This document shows, piece after piece, positions 15,701 through 19,638 of a stretch of 19,638 nucleotides of DNA. The position numbers were made by a program, and so were the translations under genes. Positions within the stretch are counted from its first letter, which is position 1. Every line of letters begins with the position of its first letter. A model generated the notes under the pieces. That model was not told where the DNA came from. It saw only the letters and a program-made list of their open reading frames with translations, and made no database searches. Source of the DNA: JAQBGV01 sp032128395. GTDB lineage: Bacteria > Planctomycetota > UBA8108 > UBA1146. The DNA is taken from assembly GCA_032128395.1 (NCBI GenBank), contig JAQBGV010000032.1, positions 1 through 19,638 of the forward strand. Direction: 5' to 3'.

Positions 15701-15712
15701 GTGAGCGCTCAC
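15701..15712. promoter_or_regulatory. Perfect 12-bp palindrome, candidate operator
   Basis: GTGAGCGCTCAC is its own reverse complement and lies 26 bases upstream of the DUF2007-like gene's ATG, close to its ribosome site. It could bind a dimeric regulator or fold in the leader RNA. Only one copy is seen, so chance is possible. Confidence 0.3.
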
Positions 15713-15833
15713 TCCATCGTCGACAGGGTAGTTTCCGCTAGTGGCAGAGGATTCCGAAGCCCCGACTGGACTTCCAGGATCGAGGATCGACCAGGGGGGT
15801 GCTCTGGGCAGATCCTTGGGACGTGCACTGAAC

Positions 15834-15862
15834 TTGCCGCCCCCCGAATTCCCGGCTATCTT
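15834..15862 (+). promoter_or_regulatory. Candidate sigma70-like promoter for the subtilase
   Basis: TTGCCG (15834-15839), 17 bases, then TATCTT (15857-15862), pointing at the subtilase. The leader would be about 135 bases. Motifs and spacing are reasonable for a GC-rich background, but this was read by eye. Confidence 0.3.
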
Positions 15863-16005
15863 CCACGTCCCCTGGGAGGGCTCCCCGGGTAGTGGCAAAA
15901 CCAAGTCTTGCGTCGAGGACCCGCCTGCGTTCTCGAGTGGGAGGGGATCGTTCCTGGCCCCCCCTCGAGTGCGCCCGGCTCTCGCCGCGGTCGAGAGGAG
16001 TCTCG

Positions 16006-19000
16006 ATGTCAGGTCGCTCGATCCCCCAGTGGCTCGCGCTCTCCCTCCTTCTTCTGCCCCTGATCGTGCTTGCGGATGATGGCAAGGTCGCGAACCCGTT
16101 CCCGTCACCGGTCGACGGCAAGCCACTGCACGGCGCGGCCGCGGATGAAGCCGCTGCGCAGCAGGACCACCGCCCCATCGCTCGCGCAGACGCTCCCGGC
16201 CTCGCCGGTTGGTATCCGTACCACCTCGCGCCTCCGTTCATCGAGACCGAGAATCCCGACCACCCCTCGATCGTCCACGCGGGCAACGCTCGTTTCGAGG
16301 TCGATGCGCTGCCGACGATCCCTCTCGAACTCGAGGTCATCCCCGATCGCGAGTTGCCGCTGCCGGCGGGGTGGTGGGTCGTTCATTTCCGCGCGGGGGT
16401 GACCGAGGACGCGAAGCAGCTCCTCGATGACGTCACCGGAGAAATCCAGCGGCCGGACGGGAGCGAGCTCGCCCGGTGGTACCTGCCGAACCGCGCGCTG
16501 ATCGCGCACCTAGACTCGTGGGATGCCCACGACGAGGTCGCGAACTCCGATCTCGTCGACTGGCTCGGTCCATATCAACCCGCGTACAAGCTCTCGCCGC
16601 TGATCGGCACCATGGTGCTCACGAGCCCCGACCGGGTCGCCCGCAACACGTACCTGCTCGACGTCGATGTGATCCCGGGACATCCGAGCGCCACGTTGCG
16701 CACCGATCTCGAGGCCCGTGGCCTGCGCATCATCACCGAAGTGCACCAGCGCGGACTCCAGACCTACGACCTGCACTTCCTGGTCGTCGAGGCGCTCCCC
16801 CGACAGCTCGTCGACATCGCGCTGGTCGAGGGGGTGCGACTGATCCAGGAGAGCGGCGATGGCGTGCGCATGTTCGACATCTCGGGGGGAGGAAAGCTCC
16901 AGAGCAGGACCCTGAGTGCGGACGATGGCACTGCGAGCCCGATCGTCACCGCAGGCAACTTTCCGCTCTGGCTCACCCACAACATCCAAGGGCAGGGTCA
17001 GCTGGTCGGAGTGGTCGACACGTCGATCGACTGGAACAACGTCGGCGTCACCGGTTGCGGCTCCGGGTTCCCCGACTCCGCCATCGACAACTGGGGATTC
17101 GCCCTGCCAAACCTCTCCCGCGTCCTCCTGTCGAGCGTCGGAACCGGCGGCGTGAACCTCAAGATCCCGCGCGCGGACATCCTCGGCGGGGCGACCCTCC
17201 AAGGGAGCAGCGCCGGCGAGCACGGTCAGCAGGTCGCCGGGGCCGCGGCCGGCGACTTCTACGGGAACAACGACACCAAGTGGTGGGAACACGATGTCGA
17301 CAGCTGGGAGTCGTGGACACCGAGCAACTTCTCAGGACTGCTCGGGCCGGGGATCGCGCACGAGGCGCAGATCTACTTCACCCCGCTGATGAATTCGGCC
17401 GGGGCGTTCCGGTGGGAGTTTCCCGGTGAGTTCCCGGCCAACATGTCGATCACTCTGAACAACATGGGAGCGGCGGGGGTCTGTACGACCTCTCACTCGG
17501 TCGGTCTCGCCGAGTCGAACAACACCTACTCGCAGACCTCGGTCTCGCACGATCTCGCGGGGTTCGACAACCCCTCGATGCTCCAGTGCATGGCGGCGGG
17601 GAACGACGGGGCGATCGCGAACGCGCTCACCAGCCAGGCGATCATCAAGAACAACGTCGCGGTCGGAGCCTCGGACGACGTGCTCCGGCCGGAGGACAGG
17701 GTCACTTTCTCGAGCATCGGTCTGGCCTTCGACGGTCGCACGAAGCCCGACATCATGGCCCCCGGGAGCGACACCGCGCCTCGCGACGGCGGGGTGCAAT
17801 CGCTCTTGATCCTCCCCCAGTCGAACGGCACCGGGAGCGCGTCGTGCGCGTACCAGTGGACCGCGGGCACGAGTTTCTCCGCTCCGACGATGACCGGCGC
17901 GGGCGCCCTCGTGCACCAGTACTTCGAAGAGGGGCGCTACGCCGGCGCCACCCCGATCACCGACCCGTCCGCGGCGCTGATGCGCTCGATGTTGGTCAAC
18001 GGGGGGCATCGTCTCACCGGTGCGAACCTCGGGAACGGACAGTACCCGAACGGTTATCAGGGGTGGGGAGAGCCGAACCTCTCCGACGTTCTCGATCTCC
18101 CCGGAGGTGCGCGTCGATTGATCGCGTTCGACATTCCGAGCGCGAACGGATTCACCGGACCGAGCGCGACCGCGCACAGCTTCGACTTCACGGTGAACTC
18201 TTCGAGCGAACGCCTGCGCGTGACCCTCTCCTGGACCGACGAGCCGGGCAGCACCGGCCAGGGCAAGAAGCTGATCAACGACCTTCACCTCGTGGTCACC
18301 GATCCCGGTGGCGCGACCTATCGTGGCAACGTTTTCAACGGCACGACCGGCGAGAGCATCACCGGCGGCACCGCAGACACGCTGAACAACACCGAGTGTG
18401 TCATCCGCTCGAATCCCGCAACCGGCACCTGGACCGTGACCGTCGATCCCTTCGACGGGAACTACTCGGTGCCGCAGGGGTACGCGCTGGTCATCACCGG
18501 CGATGTGAACGAGAGCACCACCCCGACCCCGCCGACGGCGGAATTCAGTGGGACCCCGACCTCGGGCGATTTCCCCCTGGCGGTCGCGTTCACCGACCTC
18601 TCGACCGGCAACGTCGATAGCTGGAATTGGAGCTTCGGGGACGGCGACACGTCGAGCGCGCAGCACCCGAACCACACCTACACTGCGGCGGGGATCTTCA
18701 CGGTCGCTCTGACGGTGTCGGGAACGGGTGGTAACGACACGAACACCAAGGCGGGGTACATGAGCGTGACGACCCCGCCGCCGCCGCCGACCGCCGAGTT
18801 CACTGGGGCCCCCTTGAGCGGAACTGCCCCGCTGCTGGTGAACTTCAGCGACCTCTCGACCGGCTCGATCGGCAGCTACAGCTGGACCTTCGGGGACGGG
18901 GGTACTCCCTCATCCGCCGCGAACCCGAGTCACACCTACACGACAGCAGGGACGTACACGGTTTCTCTGACGGTCACCGGCCCTGGCGGGAACGACACGA

Positions 19001-19638
19001 ACACCAAGGTCGGCTACATCACATTGACCCAACCCGCACCGGTCGCGGAGTTCTCCGGGATCCCGACGAGCGGCGATGCGCCGTTGGTGGTCGCGTTCAC
19101 CGACCTGTCGAGTGGTCCGGTGACCTCGTGGAGCTGGAACTTCGGCGACAGTGCGACCTCGACCCTCCAGAACCCGAGTCACACCTACACCGGGTCGGGA
19201 AACTTCACCGTCTCGCTGACCGCCACCGGCCCCGGCGGGAGCGCCTTGAATACCAAGGTCGATTACATCAGTGTCAGCGTGCCTCCGCCGCCGCCGGTCG
19301 CCGAGTTCTCCGGCACTCCGACCGCGGGAACCGCGCCGCTCCTCGTCTCTTTCTCGGACCTGTCGAGTGGTTCCGTGACGTCGTGGAGCTGGAACTTCGG
19401 TGACGGTGCCACCTCGACCGGTCAGAACCCGACGCACCTGTACTCCGCCGCGGGGGGGTACACCGTCTCGCTGACGGCCACGGGCCCGGGCGGGAGCGAC
19501 GGCAACACGAAGGTCGGCTACATCGAGGTCAGCGACGCACCGCCGACCGCCGATTTCTCCGGATCCCCCATCTCGGGCAACACCCCACTCATCGTCGGTT
19601 TCAGCGATGCCTCGACGGGGACGGTGACCAGCTGGAGC
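16006..19638 (+). CDS. Secreted subtilisin-like (S8) peptidase with PKD domains, 3' end outside the window
   Basis: An open frame of 1211 codons without a stop, running off the window. ATG 16006 has GAGAGGAG 5 bases upstream and opens MSGRSIPQWLALSLLLLPLI, a signal peptide ending near VLA-DD. Residues about 25-325 are an N-terminal region, perhaps a prodomain. The S8 triad is present in the usual order: Asp338 (VGVVDTSID), His406 (GEHGQQVAG) and Ser623 (GTSFSAP), with oxyanion Asn533 (MAAGNDG). Residues about 720-835 form a beta-sandwich of the kind found after S8 domains (LRVTLSWTDEPG). From 844 onward there are four full PKD domains and part of a fifth, joined by Pro-rich linkers. It is probably an extracellular or cell-surface protease; PKD domains usually mediate binding to proteins or polysaccharides. 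Substrate unknown. Confidence 0.9.
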   Translation, partial: MSGRSIPQWLALSLLLLPLIVLADDGKVANPFPSPVDGKPLHGAAADEAAAQQDHRPIARADAPGLAGWYPYHLAPPFIETENPDHPSIVHAGNARFEVDALPTIPLELEVIPDRELPLPAGWWVVHFRAGVTEDAKQLLDDVTGEIQRPDGSELARWYLPNRALIAHLDSWDAHDEVANSDLVDWLGPYQPAYKLSPLIGTMVLTSPDRVARNTYLLDVDVIPGHPSATLRTDLEARGLRIITEVHQRGLQTYDLHFLVVEALPRQLVDIALVEGVRLIQESGDGVRMFDISGGGKLQSRTLSADDGTASPIVTAGNFPLWLTHNIQGQGQLVGVVDTSIDWNNVGVTGCGSGFPDSAIDNWGFALPNLSRVLLSSVGTGGVNLKIPRADILGGATLQGSSAGEHGQQVAGAAAGDFYGNNDTKWWEHDVDSWESWTPSNFSGLLGPGIAHEAQIYFTPLMNSAGAFRWEFPGEFPANMSITLNNMGAAGVCTTSHSVGLAESNNTYSQTSVSHDLAGFDNPSMLQCMAAGNDGAIANALTSQAIIKNNVAVGASDDVLRPEDRVTFSSIGLAFDGRTKPDIMAPGSDTAPRDGGVQSLLILPQSNGTGSASCAYQWTAGTSFSAPTMTGAGALVHQYFEEGRYAGATPITDPSAALMRSMLVNGGHRLTGANLGNGQYPNGYQGWGEPNLSDVLDLPGGARRLIAFDIPSANGFTGPSATAHSFDFTVNSSSERLRVTLSWTDEPGSTGQGKKLINDLHLVVTDPGGATYRGNVFNGTTGESITGGTADTLNNTECVIRSNPATGTWTVTVDPFDGNYSVPQGYALVITGDVNESTTPTPPTAEFSGTPTSGDFPLAVAFTDLSTGNVDSWNWSFGDGDTSSAQHPNHTYTAAGIFTVALTVSGTGGNDTNTKAGYMSVTTPPPPPTAEFTGAPLSGTAPLLVNFSDLSTGSIGSYSWTFGDGGTPSSAANPSHTYTTAGTYTVSLTVTGPGGNDTNTKVGYITLTQPAPVAEFSGIPTSGDAPLVVAFTDLSSGPVTSWSWNFGDSATSTLQNPSHTYTGSGNFTVSLTATGPGGSALNTKVDYISVSVPPPPPVAEFSGTPTAGTAPLLVSFSDLSSGSVTSWSWNFGDGATSTGQNPTHLYSAAGGYTVSLTATGPGGSDGNTKVGYIEVSDAPPTADFSGSPISGNTPLIVGFSDASTGTVTSWS
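18535..19638 (+). repeat. Tandem PKD-domain coding repeats (at least five)
   Basis: Units begin near 18535, 18790, 19042, 19297 and 19546, spaced 249-255 bp (83-85 residues). Each has the A-E/D-F-[ST]-G opening, a central W-[NST]-[FW]-[SNT]-FGD motif, HTYT or HLYS, and FTVSLT. Two linkers contain five consecutive prolines. The fifth unit is cut by the window end. Confidence 0.88.

Larger units (their letters stand above)
15675..16005. other. 331-bp divergent intergenic region
   Basis: It separates the minus-strand DUF2007-like gene from the plus-strand subtilase. It holds ribosome sites at both ends, a 12-bp palindrome near the left end and a candidate promoter near the middle. Open frames crossing it on both strands lack codon-level or family support, so I see no gene here. 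Confidence 0.5.

Noticed and set aside
15840..15960. A possible c-di-GMP riboswitch, suggested by GGCAAAACC near 15894
   Set aside because: The second conserved half and the expected paired stems of the GEMM class are absent.
17332..18675. A 447-codon minus-strand frame opposite the subtilase
   Set aside because: The plus-strand frame carries the S8 triad and PKD domains; the minus frame is Arg/Val/Gly-rich without motifs.
18535..19638. Regular repeats that could be taken for a CRISPR array or satellite DNA
   Set aside because: The period is about 250 bp, the frame stays open, and each unit encodes a PKD domain.

Overview
The window is a high-GC bacterial chromosome segment that is densely packed with genes, most of them preceded by clear Shine-Dalgarno sequences. 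I see no rRNA, tRNA, CRISPR array or transposase. Secreted HEAT-VWA and metallopeptidase proteins, a PKD-studded subtilase and short dispersed repeats would fit a Gram-negative, environmental, Planctomycetota-like genome. That placement is a family-level impression, not a proof.

Layout. (1) Positions 1-3736: a tiny Lys/Glu-rich protein (+), then a divergent pair of exported proteins: a HEAT-repeat/von Willebrand A protein (-) and a zincin-type metallopeptidase (+). The metallopeptidase gene ends inside a perfect 19-bp inverted repeat. (2) Positions 3815-13592: a seven-gene plus-strand cluster encoding a complete reductive pyrimidine degradation route. In gene order it holds beta-ureidopropionase, an NCS1 nucleobase permease (broken by a one-base frameshift in a G run), a class III aminotransferase, dihydropyrimidinase, CoA-acylating (methyl)malonate-semialdehyde dehydrogenase, and the two dihydropyrimidine dehydrogenase subunits PreT and PreA. 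Several junctions are overlapping (GTGA, ATGA) or only a few bases long. (3) Positions 13696-15674: two minus-strand genes, a DoxX-like membrane domain fused to a SAM methyltransferase, and a DUF2007-like protein with one membrane helix and Asp-rich Ca-binding-like repeats. (4) Position 16006 to the edge: a large secreted S8 peptidase followed by at least five PKD domains, cut by the end of the window.

How the genes work together. The predicted flow is: uracil or thymine enters through the NCS1 permease; PreTA reduces the ring; dihydropyrimidinase opens it; beta-ureidopropionase releases NH3 and CO2; the aminotransferase turns beta-alanine (or beta-aminoisobutyrate) into malonate (or methylmalonate) semialdehyde; and the MmsA-type dehydrogenase makes acetyl-CoA (or propionyl-CoA). 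The cluster therefore reaches central metabolism and supplies both nitrogen and carbon.

The least explained structure is a 75-bp repeat present three times: an inverted pair at 6317-6485 inside the pyrimidine cluster, and a single copy at 14800-14874. All copies start with CTAG. At two of the three sites that CTAG supplies the TAG stop codon of the reading frame running into it, in the same phase. It looks like a REP/BIME-like or MITE-like element.
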